This document shows, piece after piece, positions 35,352 through 44,058 of a DNA stretch of 64,000 bases; within the stretch, counting starts at the first letter, position 1; the number at the start of each line of letters is the position of its first letter. Under the pieces are notes generated by a model. The model was given only the letters and a program-made list of their open reading frames with translations. It did not search any database and was not told the DNA's origin. The stretch spans positions 62,001-126,000 of the forward strand of contig JADKBN010000029.1 of assembly GCA_016715065.1 (NCBI GenBank). The letters run 5' to 3'. Source of the DNA: Fibrobacterota bacterium. Lineage in GTDB: Bacteria > Fibrobacterota > Fibrobacteria > UBA5070. Both the position numbers and the translations under genes were made by a program.

Positions 35352-35472
35352 ATTTGCCAAGGGTGCCCTCCCACAAACAGTTGTGGAACAGCCCTTAGAA
35401 TAAAGAGGATGTAGTGGTTTTGGCAAGTTATCCATGGGATAAAGTTTGGAATTCCCGCAAATACCCGGTGAA

Positions 35473-35503
35473 TTGGATTCCCTTGAGGCATGGGCTACCT
35501 TTG
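35473..35503 (+). promoter_or_regulatory. Putative FCB-type promoter of serS
   Basis: TTG at 35473-35475, a 20-base gap, then TACCTTTG at 35496-35503. The spacing and sequence match the Bacteroidetes -33/-7 pattern and the same arrangement before recA and fusA. The element ends eight bases before the serS ATG and no Shine-Dalgarno site is visible, so the transcript may be leaderless. Confidence 0.55.
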
Positions 35504-35511
35504 CTGGTCCC

Positions 35512-36780
35512 ATGATCAATCCGCGACTCATCCGTGAAAATCCTGAATTGTTGCGCAAGTCCTGGCTCCGCCGAGGCTTGGAAGCCCCTGTCGATCGCCT
35601 TGTCGAACTGGACGAGGCGCGTCGATCCCTGATTTCCGTGGTGGAATCCGCCAAGGCCGCCAAAAACGCTGCTTCCGCGGAAGTGGGCAAACTCAAGCGC
35701 GAAGGCAGTGACGCCTCGGAGGCCATTGCCGCCATCAAGTCCAGGGGTGACGAGCAAGCCGAGGCAGAAGCCAAACTCGCCGCTTCTGAAAAGGAATTGG
35801 AAGAGATCCTGATGGGTCTGCCCAACCTGCCGCACGAATCCGTCCCCGAAGGCCGGTCGAGCGACGACAACGTGGTGGCCCGCACCTGGGGCGAGATCAA
35901 AGACGCTCCGAGTTGGGCCAAAGACCACCTCCAGGTGGGAGAAGCGCTCAAGCTGTTCGACTTCAAGCGCGGCGCCAAGATTTCCGGCGCGGGCTTTCCC
36001 GTGTACACCGGGTGGGGCGCTCGCTTGGAGCGCGCTCTGATCGCATGGTTCTTGGATGAGCATCGCCAGGCGGGCTTCCTGGAAGTCCAGCCTCCCCTGA
36101 TGGTCAATCGCGCCGCCATGACAGGAACCGGCAACCTGCCCAAATTCGCCGACCAGCTCTACACATGTACGGAGGACGAACTCTTCCTGATCCCCACGGC
36201 GGAAGTGCCGGTCACCAACTTGCACGCCGACGAAATCCTGGATCCCAAGGAAATGCCGGTCAAGTATTGCGCTTACACCGCGTGTTTCCGTCGCGAGGCG
36301 GGCAGCTATGGCAAGGACACCAAAGGCTTCCTTCGCCTGCACCAGTTCGACAAGGTGGAGATGGTCTGGTTTTCCCAGCCCGAATCCAGCCAGGCGGCCC
36401 ACGAAACCCTGACCGCCCAGGCGGAAAGCCTGGTCAAGAAGCTCGGACTGCCCTATCGTACCTTGCTTCTGTGCTCCGGCGACATGGGCTTTGGCGCTTC
36501 CAAGTGCTACGACATCGAAGTCTGGGCACCCGTGGAAAAGAAATGGCTCGAGGTCAGTTCCTGTTCCAACTTCGAGGACTTCCAGGCTCGCCGTGCCTCC
36601 ATCCGTACTCGTGGTGCCGATGGCAAGCCGGTGCTGGCCCATACCCTCAATGGTTCGGGCCTGGCCACCCCCCGCATTCTCGTGGCCTTGCTGGAAACCT
36701 ATCAGCAACAAGACGGTAGTTTGCTCGTGCCGGAAGTCCTCCGCCCTTACCTGGGCGGAATCGACGTCCTGCGCGCCTGA
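35512..36780 (+). CDS. serS: Seryl-tRNA synthetase
   Basis: A 422-residue class II synthetase that charges tRNA(Ser) with serine. The N-terminal INPRLIRENPELLR begins the long antiparallel coiled-coil arm (to about residue 105) that grips the tRNA. Motif 2 is FRREAGSYGKDTKGFLRLHQFDKVE, and motif 3 lies in LNGSGLATPRILVALLETYQ. The serine-binding TAEVPVTNLHADE is also present. I take ATG 35512 rather than the upstream ATG 35446 because it yields the standard N-terminus. Confidence 0.97.
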   Translation: MINPRLIRENPELLRKSWLRRGLEAPVDRLVELDEARRSLISVVESAKAAKNAASAEVGKLKREGSDASEAIAAIKSRGDEQAEAEAKLAASEKELEEILMGLPNLPHESVPEGRSSDDNVVARTWGEIKDAPSWAKDHLQVGEALKLFDFKRGAKISGAGFPVYTGWGARLERALIAWFLDEHRQAGFLEVQPPLMVNRAAMTGTGNLPKFADQLYTCTEDELFLIPTAEVPVTNLHADEILDPKEMPVKYCAYTACFRREAGSYGKDTKGFLRLHQFDKVEMVWFSQPESSQAAHETLTAQAESLVKKLGLPYRTLLLCSGDMGFGASKCYDIEVWAPVEKKWLEVSSCSNFEDFQARRASIRTRGADGKPVLAHTLNGSGLATPRILVALLETYQQQDGSLLVPEVLRPYLGGIDVLRA

Positions 36781-36804
36781 GGCGGTTTGTTCCATCTTTC
36801 GCTG

Positions 36805-38118
36805 ATGCGGATTCTGCGCCAAGCGCGACGGCTCGGGGAAGTCGTTCGCGTGCGGCTCAGCTACAACTATCAACGAGCACCATACCGGGCGCGGGCCGCC
36901 GGCTACCTCTTGGCAATGTCCGTGGTGGGTGGTCTCATGGCCCTCTATGTGGCTTTGGTGCTGGATTTGGGCGAGCGCAGCCGCCGTACGGCCGAACGCG
37001 AGGCGGAACTGTACGCATACGCCTTGACCGAGCAATTGCTGGCTCGTCAAAGCAGCGAATTCATCACGGACGTGATGCACGGATCAGAGGTTCCGCTGCT
37101 ATATACCCATCCGGACGGCAAACCCATCCATTGGCGCAACATCCCCTGGATCGACGATAAGAAGGTCACGGAGGCCCTGCCCTGGGAGTCGCTGGAGCCA
37201 TCGGAGAGGGAGCGCATCGAACAATTTCAGAGGGAGTGCGAAAAAAACCACCTGGTGCGGGATATCGTGGTGGGCGGAACCCCCGCAGGGAAGCTGCACC
37301 ACGGCGATTACCGGGTGCGAAACCAGGTTCGTGGCATTCTAGGGGGAGGAATCCTTGCCATCTCCCTGTTAGCGGTGCTCTCGTGGTTTGGGCTTAAAAT
37401 CATGCAAGGAACCGAGCGGAGTCTGCTTTGGGTGGGATTGGCTCGCGAGACCGCGCACCAATTGGGAACACCCATTTCCAGCTTGGTCGGCTGGATCGAG
37501 TACATGCGGTTCAAGGCTCCGGAAAACCCCGCCATGGGGCGGATGGCCGACGAAATGGACCTGGACCTGGGTCGATTGAAACAGGTGACTTCGCGGTTCA
37601 GCCAGATCGGGAGTTTACCGGAGTTGCACTTGCAGGACGCCAACGCCGTGATTCGCGCGGTGGTGGATTATTTCACCCCCCGACTGCCCAAGGAAGATCG
37701 CAAAGTGGTGATCGACCTGGATCTGGCTCTGATCGCCGACATCCCGTTCAACCGGGAATTGCTGGGATGGGTGTTGGAAAACCTGATCAAAAACGCATTG
37801 GACGCCATCGATCGTCCCGACGGCAAGATCCTGATCAGCACGTCACCTGCTGGCAGGTTGCAGCAGGACGTCCGCATCGATGTCCAAGACAACGGCAAAG
37901 GCATCCCGCCCCAGCACCACAGGGATGTTTTCCTGCCCGGCTGGAGCACCAAACAACGCGGCTGGGGACTCGGACTGGCGCTGGCCAAACGGATCGTGGA
38001 GCAGTACCACGGCGGGCGCATCTGGGTGGAAACCTCTCGGTTGGGAGAAGGCTCGTTGTTTTCTATTCTCCTACGCGATCCCTCCGTTCCGCAGAAAACC
38101 AGACCCGGAGCCAAATGA
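36805..38118 (+). CDS. Sensor histidine kinase paired with the PorX-like regulator
   Basis: About 437 residues; ATG 36805 is preferred over an in-frame TTG six codons upstream. TM1 (about 34-54) and TM2 (about 177-198) bracket a periplasmic domain of some 120 residues. The H-box WVGLARETAHQLGTPISSL (His218) is of the type usual in Bacteroidota kinases. The ATPase domain has NLIKNALDAI, DNGKGIPP and QRGWGLGLALAKRIVEQYHGG. Its stop overlaps the PorX-like gene by ATGA, so it is almost certainly the cognate kinase, in the role of PorY. Confidence 0.88.
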   Translation: MRILRQARRLGEVVRVRLSYNYQRAPYRARAAGYLLAMSVVGGLMALYVALVLDLGERSRRTAEREAELYAYALTEQLLARQSSEFITDVMHGSEVPLLYTHPDGKPIHWRNIPWIDDKKVTEALPWESLEPSERERIEQFQRECEKNHLVRDIVVGGTPAGKLHHGDYRVRNQVRGILGGGILAISLLAVLSWFGLKIMQGTERSLLWVGLARETAHQLGTPISSLVGWIEYMRFKAPENPAMGRMADEMDLDLGRLKQVTSRFSQIGSLPELHLQDANAVIRAVVDYFTPRLPKEDRKVVIDLDLALIADIPFNRELLGWVLENLIKNALDAIDRPDGKILISTSPAGRLQQDVRIDVQDNGKGIPPQHHRDVFLPGWSTKQRGWGLGLALAKRIVEQYHGGRIWVETSRLGEGSLFSILLRDPSVPQKTRPGAK

Positions 38119-39659
38119 GCCAGACAGAAGAAACCAGACGCATCCTGTGGGTCGACGACGAGATCGAGTTCCTGCGGGCGCACATCTTCTTCCTGCAAGA
38201 TCACGGTTGGCAGGTGGACAAAGCCACCAACGGCCACGATGCGCTGGCCATGGCCGCGCGCGAAAACTACGACGTCGTGCTGCTGGACGAACAAATGGCC
38301 GGCATCGACGGACTGACCACGCTCCAGCGTCTCAAGAAATCCAACCCGCAGCTGTTCGTGGTCATGGTGACCAAGTCCGAAGAAGAGCGGGTGATGGAAG
38401 AGGCCATCGGGCGCAACATCGACGGATACCTGACAAAACCTGTCAATCCCGCCCAGATCGTCAGTCTTTGCAAGAGCCTGTTCAACGCCCGCAGCCTGCG
38501 GACCAACCACCTCACAAGCCGCTACGTGCGCCAGTACGCGGAGAACAAGGCCCGGATCATGGGGCCCATCCAGCCCGCGGATTGGGAACAGATCCAGGTG
38601 CGGTTGTGCCAGTGGGACATCGACTTGGCCTTGGGCGGCAACGAAGGCCTGCGCGAGACCCACGCCGGCCAGCGCGAAGAAACCGAAAGCACGTTTTTGC
38701 ACTACCTGGAAACCAGGTGGTACGGCTGGATGGGACGCGAACGGCTCAAACCGAATTTCACCTGGGATCTGGTGGGACGTCGGTTCCGGCCCAAGACCCG
38801 GGAAGAAAAGCTCCCCATCCTGCTGGTGTTGTCCGGCATGCGCACGGACCATTGGCTTTCGATGCAGCCGTTTTTGGACGGTCTGTTCGAGACCAAGTTG
38901 GAACACCTCTGGGCTCCCCTTCCCGGCGTTCCGGAAGTGGCCAGGCTCGCGTTGTTGGGAGGAGCCAACCAAAAGACCCTCGCGGCTGAAAATCCCAAGT
39001 GGAAATGGCCCGCTCCGGAAACCATGTCCGACCCTGCCATCCTGTCGGAAATCTTCGCGCGCGGTTCAGGCTTGCCGGAATCCGACATCGATCTGCGCGT
39101 GGCCACCACGCTGGAAGCCGGCCGCGACCTGGCACGCCGCGCCGACGGATTGGGCACCGCGCGTGCGACCGTGGTGGTCTACGAGTACGCCAACATGATC
39201 TTCGAAGCTCGCAAACTCACAGAAAAGGACGGGCTCCCGCTCACTCTGGAAGAAGGCCGGTCGCTGGCCCGGATCCTTTTGGCCCAGGCGGGTCTTTACC
39301 ATCTGCTGCGCCGGTTCCAATCGATGGGGCGCGAGGTGGTGGTCGTGGCGGACTCCGGCTCCACCACGGTCAACGAGGCCATCGAGGTGTTCTGCTCGGA
39401 CGCCCAGCCGCACATGTTCCGGGTGCAGTTCGGTCGCGACATTTCCTGCGACGAACGCCACGCGTTCTTCATGGAAAACCCCGCCTCCTCGGCCTTGGAC
39501 GGCGGCCGAGGCCCCATGGCGCTGGCAAAAGGCCCACGGTTTTTCACTCAACCGAACAAGTACCAGTACTACGGCACCACCCACGTGGGCCGGCTGGTTT
39601 CTGGTGGATTGTCGATGTCCGAGGTGCTGGCTCCGTATTGTTCCTTGACGCCTCGGTGA
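38115..39659 (+). CDS. porX: PorX-like response regulator with a (possibly degenerate) PglZ domain
   Basis: A 514-residue protein. The receiver starts RILWVDDEIEFLRAHI with phosphoacceptor Asp58 in LLDEQMAGIDG, and ends YLTKPVNPAQI. A helical linker (about 130-200) leads to a PglZ/alkaline-phosphatase-superfamily domain. PorX governs the type IX secretion system in Bacteroidota, and linkage with tsaE matches the porX-tsaE arrangement I recall there. In this copy the expected PglZ catalytic positions look replaced: VLSGMRTDHW where an Asp-Asn-Leu-Arg is usual, LPGVPEVAR where Thr nucleophiles are expected, and ADSGST instead of a DHG motif. Confidence 0.82.
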   Translation: MSQTEETRRILWVDDEIEFLRAHIFFLQDHGWQVDKATNGHDALAMAARENYDVVLLDEQMAGIDGLTTLQRLKKSNPQLFVVMVTKSEEERVMEEAIGRNIDGYLTKPVNPAQIVSLCKSLFNARSLRTNHLTSRYVRQYAENKARIMGPIQPADWEQIQVRLCQWDIDLALGGNEGLRETHAGQREETESTFLHYLETRWYGWMGRERLKPNFTWDLVGRRFRPKTREEKLPILLVLSGMRTDHWLSMQPFLDGLFETKLEHLWAPLPGVPEVARLALLGGANQKTLAAENPKWKWPAPETMSDPAILSEIFARGSGLPESDIDLRVATTLEAGRDLARRADGLGTARATVVVYEYANMIFEARKLTEKDGLPLTLEEGRSLARILLAQAGLYHLLRRFQSMGREVVVVADSGSTTVNEAIEVFCSDAQPHMFRVQFGRDISCDERHAFFMENPASSALDGGRGPMALAKGPRFFTQPNKYQYYGTTHVGRLVSGGLSMSEVLAPYCSLTPR

Positions 39660-40126
39660 ATTCCCGTTCTGTCCTTCTTCCCGACGAAGCCGCGACGCGC
39701 TTGCTGGGCGCGCTTCTGGCAAGGCATGTGGCGCCCGGCAGCCTCGTGTTCCTGGAAGGCGAGCTGGGCGCAGGCAAGACCACCCTGGTGCGGGAGGCGA
39801 TCCAGTCGCTCGGCTGGACAAAATCTGTTAGAAGCCCCAGCTATGCGCTGGTTCATTCCTACCCGCTACCCCGAGGCACGATCCATCATCTGGACCTCTA
39901 CCGCGTCGGGTCGGTGGACGAGGCGGTGGGTCTGGACCTGGACGCCCTGACCCAAGCGGGAGCGACCACCTGGATCGAGTGGCCGGATCGGCTCGGAGGT
40001 ACCTTGACCCCCGACTGGACCGTCCGATTGCAAGTCATCGACCATGGCCGCATCGCCCACCTGGAAGGCCCGACCGCCACGTTGGAGGCTATATTGGCCG
40101 CCACACCGACCTGGAGAACACCATGA
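39656..40126 (+). CDS. tsaE: tRNA threonylcarbamoyladenosine biosynthesis ATPase TsaE
   Basis: A 156-residue ATPase that partners TsaB and TsaD in forming t6A at position 37 of ANN-decoding tRNAs. Walker A is GELGAGKTT (35-43). The family blocks SPSYALVHSY, HHLDLYR and TTWIEWPDR are all present. It starts with GTG in a GTGA overlap with the porX-like gene and ends in an ATGA overlap with the next, so it sits inside an operon running from the kinase to the GDT1 transporter. Confidence 0.94.
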   Translation: MNSRSVLLPDEAATRLLGALLARHVAPGSLVFLEGELGAGKTTLVREAIQSLGWTKSVRSPSYALVHSYPLPRGTIHHLDLYRVGSVDEAVGLDLDALTQAGATTWIEWPDRLGGTLTPDWTVRLQVIDHGRIAHLEGPTATLEAILAATPTWRTP

Positions 40127-40602
40127 GCGAGAACAGCCCCGAACCTTTCGAAGACGAAGATCTGACTCCCGAACCGGAAGCCAAGAAGGAGCCCATCGCC
40201 ACCACCACCGACATCATCGTGGTGGTGGTTCTGATCCTCGCCGGGCTCGGGTTCTGGTTCTGGTACAGTGGCGAAGGCGACAAGTCCCACGTCCATTTCC
40301 ACACCGCCGACAGCCTTTTCGCAGCGGGACGCTACCCGCAGGCGCTGGGTGAATACCGCAAACTGCGCGACTCGGTCAAGATCGCCACCAAGTCCGAAGA
40401 CAGCCTCCTGTACAGGCGCATCGACACGCTCTCCGATCTGGAGGAGCATGCTCGGCTCCTGTCCAACGGCGCCAAACTCGCCATCGCCTCCGGCGACACC
40501 GCCCTGATGCTGCGGGCCCAGTCCAAGCTTTTGGCCGACAAATCGGGATTCATCGGCGATTCCACCTTCGCCGCTCTTCGCAAGGCACTCGGGCAGCCTT
40601 GA
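40123..40602 (+). CDS. Single-pass membrane protein with a TPR-like C-terminal domain
   Basis: A 159-residue protein. The acidic N-terminus (residues 1-30) is cytoplasmic, followed by one TM helix (TDIIVVVVLILAGLGFWFWY, about 34-53). A short helical domain with a TPR-like unit comes next (HTADSLFAAGRYPQALGEYRKL). No enzymatic motif. It overlaps both neighbours (ATGA and TTGA). It may be an accessory to the sulfatase-family enzyme encoded next. Confidence 0.7.
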   Translation: MSENSPEPFEDEDLTPEPEAKKEPIATTTDIIVVVVLILAGLGFWFWYSGEGDKSHVHFHTADSLFAAGRYPQALGEYRKLRDSVKIATKSEDSLLYRRIDTLSDLEEHARLLSNGAKLAIASGDTALMLRAQSKLLADKSGFIGDSTFAALRKALGQP

Positions 40603-42491
40603 CAGCGTTTGTCCGGAACGCGGCGCGTTCGGCGGGGATTCTGGCCCTGCCGTTTTTATTCGTGCTCTTCGATGTGCTGTTGGACAAAGGCGGTGTGTTC
40701 CTCTCGTGGTCGAGAGCGAGCTGGGGCATCTGGCTGACCGGGTTCGCCTGGGATCTGGCCGCTTGGCTCTCGTTTCTGTGGCTGGCCTCCCGTTTGGTCC
40801 GCCATCCCCGTCGCTGGGTCCGCAATCTCGGCTGGACCCTGGTGATCCTGGACTCCGCGGGCCTCGCATGCGCGAGTCTGGTGAGCGCCGCCTACCATGC
40901 CGAGTACCACAATCTTCCCAACGTGCAGGCGCTGTACTTCGCCTTTGCCAATTGGCGCAACACCCTGACCTTGAGCGCGGAATATGTGGATCCTCGCGGC
41001 ATCCTGGCGATGATCGTGGCGACTCCGATCCTGTTTTGGATGCACCGAATCGCTTTGTCGGCGCGCGAGGCCCTGTCCCGAGGTTTTACCTCCCGCCTCT
41101 GGCTCCTGGCCGGCACGCTCCCACTGCTGTTGACCCTTGGGTTGGCACCGCTGGCTCTGGGGTGGCATCGCTTCCAGGAGCCCTTGCCGCTTTTGGCCAA
41201 CTGGTCACGCATCTTCTTCCAGGCTGGGCTCGGGTTGTTCGGCAACAAGACCAATCTCCAGACCCCGGCGCGTCTGGTCCTGCCTCGCGGGAGGCCAACT
41301 TGGAACGTCGTGTTGATCCTGAACGAATCCCTGCGCGCCGATGCTCTCCATTCCGGGCTGGGGCTGATCGACTCGCTGGATCCGCGCACCCTTTCCCCTC
41401 GCATGAGCGCTTGGATCGCCTCGGACGACAAATTGGTCTTTCCGTTGGCTCGCGCCAACGCCACGGCCACCTCCGTAAGCGTCCCAAGCTTGATCACCGG
41501 TGTGGCCGCCAGCGGCACCACCTTCCAGTTCCACCGCAGTCCCACCTTCTTCACGGCCGCGAAATCCGCGGGCCTGCGGACCTTCCTGTTGTCTTCGCAG
41601 GATTGGCGTTGGGAGCACTTCGACGAGTTTGCCTTCGCCGGGATCGATCGGATCGTGCATCGGAGCTCCTTTGCCGCCGATCGCAACAACGATCTGGGTG
41701 TGGACGATTCCTTGCTGCTGGACAGCCTCGACGCGATGCTCGCTCCTTCTGGCAAGTTCTTCGGGCTCATCCAACTCAATTCCAACCACGGGCCCTTCTG
41801 GCCCGGCCCCACTCGCACCAGCCTCCCCAATTCGTCGCGGGAGCGCTACCAGGCTTCGGTGGAATACGTGGATGGCATCCTTCATCGAATCGTCACACGG
41901 CTCTCGCAGGATCCGCGCTGGGACTCCACCTTCGTGTTTTTGGTGTCCGATCACGCCGAAAACATCGGAGCCCGCAAGATCGGCCGCATCAATTCGTTCT
42001 ACGAGGAGACCGTGCGCATTCCGTTTGTGGTGCGCATTCCACCGGCTTTGCGCCAACGCGGACCCGAACGTGCAGCGTTGCAGGCATGGACCGCCCAGCC
42101 CGTGCAGCTGGTGGACCTGATGCCCAGTTTTCTGGACTTGTGGCACATCCCCGCTTCCGCTCTAGATGGTCTGGCCGCAGGGGCCAGTCTCCTGAAACCT
42201 CCTCCCGCGCTACGTGTGCAGGGTGGACAAAACACGGGCGACATCCGCTCGTGGGATGTCGAGGGGCTGTACTTGGCCAGGGGCCACTGGAAACTGGTCT
42301 GGAGCCAAGGTCGTGCTCCAGGACTTTTCGATCTTTCGGTGGATCCGCGCGAAGAGCGCTCCTTGTGGGATTCCCTGCCCGTGCGGGAAAGCCAGATCGA
42401 TTGGATCCGCCAGGCCATGCGCGACCCGATCCGCCAGGGTGTTTGCAAACGTGCAGGCCAATCGTGTCCAGTGGAGCTTCGATTCCCCTGA
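40599..42491 (+). CDS. Membrane sulfatase-family phosphoglycerol/phosphoethanolamine transferase-like protein (LtaS-like)
   Basis: A 630-residue protein starting with TTG in a TTGA overlap. About five TM helices occupy residues 8-215. An extracytoplasmic alkaline-phosphatase/sulfatase domain follows with NVVLILNESLRAD (metal-binding Glu), the nucleophile region ATATSVSVPSLITG, NSNHGPFWPGP and FLVSDHAENIG. This layout is that of LtaS-type enzymes and phosphoethanolamine transferases, which move polar head groups onto envelope glycolipids or glycans. The acceptor here is unknown. It is the penultimate gene of the PorX operon. Confidence 0.82.
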   Translation: MTAFVRNAARSAGILALPFLFVLFDVLLDKGGVFLSWSRASWGIWLTGFAWDLAAWLSFLWLASRLVRHPRRWVRNLGWTLVILDSAGLACASLVSAAYHAEYHNLPNVQALYFAFANWRNTLTLSAEYVDPRGILAMIVATPILFWMHRIALSAREALSRGFTSRLWLLAGTLPLLLTLGLAPLALGWHRFQEPLPLLANWSRIFFQAGLGLFGNKTNLQTPARLVLPRGRPTWNVVLILNESLRADALHSGLGLIDSLDPRTLSPRMSAWIASDDKLVFPLARANATATSVSVPSLITGVAASGTTFQFHRSPTFFTAAKSAGLRTFLLSSQDWRWEHFDEFAFAGIDRIVHRSSFAADRNNDLGVDDSLLLDSLDAMLAPSGKFFGLIQLNSNHGPFWPGPTRTSLPNSSRERYQASVEYVDGILHRIVTRLSQDPRWDSTFVFLVSDHAENIGARKIGRINSFYEETVRIPFVVRIPPALRQRGPERAALQAWTAQPVQLVDLMPSFLDLWHIPASALDGLAAGASLLKPPPALRVQGGQNTGDIRSWDVEGLYLARGHWKLVWSQGRAPGLFDLSVDPREERSLWDSLPVRESQIDWIRQAMRDPIRQGVCKRAGQSCPVELRFP

Positions 42492-42543
42492 AGGCGGTGT
42501 CTGGCAATGGGAAAAGGACCCCGCAAGTCCTAGATTTGGCCTG

Positions 42544-43212
42544 ATGGACTCGTTTCTGATCGCACTGGGGATGGTTTTCCTCGCCGAAATGGGCGACAAG
42601 ACCCAATTGGTCGCCCTCTCCCTGGCCGGTCGCTACAAAACCAAGATCACGTTGCTGGGAATCTTCGCGGCCACCGGTGCGGTCCACGTCCTTTCCGTGG
42701 TCGTGGGCGCCGTTCTCGGTCACAATCTGTCTAGCTCATGGACCACATTCCTGGCTGGCATCTGCTTTCTGCTCTTCGGGATCTGGACCCTGCGCGGCAA
42801 CAACGACGACGGGAGCGAGCGTCGCGGGATCTCGCCGTTTTGGATCGTGTTCTGGACCTTCCTCATCGCCGAACTCGGCGACAAGACCATGTTCACCACC
42901 GCCACCGTCGCCGCCCAGCACTCGAGCTTTTGGCTTCCGGTCTGGGTGGGATCCACCATCGGGTTGGTCCTGGCGGATGCCTTGGCCATCGGTTTGGGCG
43001 TGGTGGTGGGCATGAGGCTGCCCCAACTGCTGATCCGCCGGATCGCGGCGGGGATCTTTGTCGTGTTTGGCATCTGGAGCGTCTGGATGGGTGGACGCGA
43101 GCTGGCTTGGCATGCCTGGGTGGGCGGCGGCGCGGTGCTTGCGGGTGGACTTCTGATCCTGTTCCGCGAGGGCTTTTCGAAGCTTGCCAAACGGGACCTC
43201 ACCGCTCGCTAG
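42544..43212 (+). CDS. GDT1/TMEM165 family cation exporter
   Basis: A 222-residue membrane protein with two homologous halves of three helices each. Each half bears the family signature: LAEMGDKTQLVALSLAGRY near residue 15 and IAELGDKTMFTTATVAA near residue 105. These E-x-G-D-K-T motifs bind divalent cations; relatives export manganese or calcium. It starts about 50 bases after the sulfatase-like gene. Manganese export is a reasonable family-based guess. Confidence 0.9.
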   Translation: MDSFLIALGMVFLAEMGDKTQLVALSLAGRYKTKITLLGIFAATGAVHVLSVVVGAVLGHNLSSSWTTFLAGICFLLFGIWTLRGNNDDGSERRGISPFWIVFWTFLIAELGDKTMFTTATVAAQHSSFWLPVWVGSTIGLVLADALAIGLGVVVGMRLPQLLIRRIAAGIFVVFGIWSVWMGGRELAWHAWVGGGAVLAGGLLILFREGFSKLAKRDLTAR

Positions 43213-43241
43213 CCTGACGCGGTTCCGAGCGAATTGGTTGC

Positions 43242-43279
43242 CGTTCGTCCTGAGGAGCCCATGGAATGGGCGTCTCGAC
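43242..43279 (+). repeat. Palindromic intergenic repeat, copy 1
   Basis: Contains CGTTCGTCCTGAGGAG and, after a short hairpin loop (CCC...GGG), GCGTCTCGAC. These are the two halves of a repeat found at five other places in this window. A second short repeat, GGGGCTTCGGTTGGGCGCC, follows at about 43293-43311 and recurs near 49870 and 49921. Confidence 0.8.
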
Positions 43280-43424
43280 AACTGCGGCTATCGGGGCTTC
43301 GGTTGGGCGCCCAAAGCGCCAAGGGCGAATCTGTCAATTCCCGACTCGATTGGAAATTATTCCAGGACTCGTCGCCCTGCCACCGAACGCGTACATTGCC
43401 TCCAAACCATCGCAGGAGACCCCA

Positions 43425-43874
43425 ATGTCCGACAGCGTCCTTTTCCTACACAACCTCATGCGCTGGGTCGTCCTGGCCCTAGGGCTTTTCTCCCTGTTTC
43501 GTTCGGCCACCGGCCTGGCGGCCAACGGCGGATGGCTGAAAAACGACGAACGTGCCCGCAAATGGTTTCCGATCTCGATGGAAATCGCCTTCGTTGTGGG
43601 CCTTTTGCTTTGGGCCTTTTTCTCGTCCATCACCCAACAGGGTTTCCAGGCTCCTGGGGCGGCAATGAAAGACCCGACCATCCGGTTCTTCTTCGTGGAA
43701 CATGGCCTGGCGGCGTTTCTCGCCGTTGGTTTGGCGCGGGTCGGATCCGTGCGTGTCAAGCGACAGAAAAACGTGCGCGCGAAATTCCAATCCATGCTCG
43801 TGTTCCATGGCTTGGCCCTGGTGGTGTTGGCCGCCCGCATCCCCTGGGACCGCCCCTTCATCCACCTGCCCTAG
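43425..43874 (+). CDS. Four-helix integral membrane protein of unknown function
   Basis: A 149-residue protein with four hydrophobic segments: FLHNLMRWVVLALGLFSL, FPISMEIAFVVGLLLWAFF, FFFVEHGLAAFLAVGLA and MLVFHGLALVVLAA. Conserved-looking His-Asn-Leu-Met-Arg-Trp opens helix 1 and Glu-His lies in helix 3. This layout is common in uncharacterised Bacteroidota membrane proteins, perhaps with haem- or metal-binding histidines. The start ATG has a GGAG site. It is isolated between two repeat-containing gaps. Confidence 0.72.
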   Translation: MSDSVLFLHNLMRWVVLALGLFSLFRSATGLAANGGWLKNDERARKWFPISMEIAFVVGLLLWAFFSSITQQGFQAPGAAMKDPTIRFFFVEHGLAAFLAVGLARVGSVRVKRQKNVRAKFQSMLVFHGLALVVLAARIPWDRPFIHLP

Positions 43875-43904
43875 GCTCGGAGTCGCCTCGCAGACCTGCT
43901 CTCC

Positions 43905-44030
43905 GCTCGTCCTGAGGAGGTGGCGTAGCCACCATCTCGAAGGGCGAGTTTGGGGTCCTAGTGTAGCGTCCCGACAATTCCGAAACTATCCGTTCGCCCT
44001 TCGAGACGCTACGCTCCTCAGGACGAACGG
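43905..44030. repeat. Inverted pair of the palindromic repeat (copies 2 and 3)
   Basis: Copy 2 (43905-43947) reads GCTCGTCCTGAGGAGG...CTCGAAGGGCG. Copy 3 (43991-44030) is its reverse complement, with GCCCTTCGAGACGC...CTCCTCAGGACGAACGG. They are about 43 bases apart and could fold into one long hairpin between the convergent membrane-protein and cbiB genes, where it may act as a two-way terminator. Confidence 0.88.
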
Positions 44031-44058
44031 ATGGTTTCCTGTTCTCCGGGACAGCACA

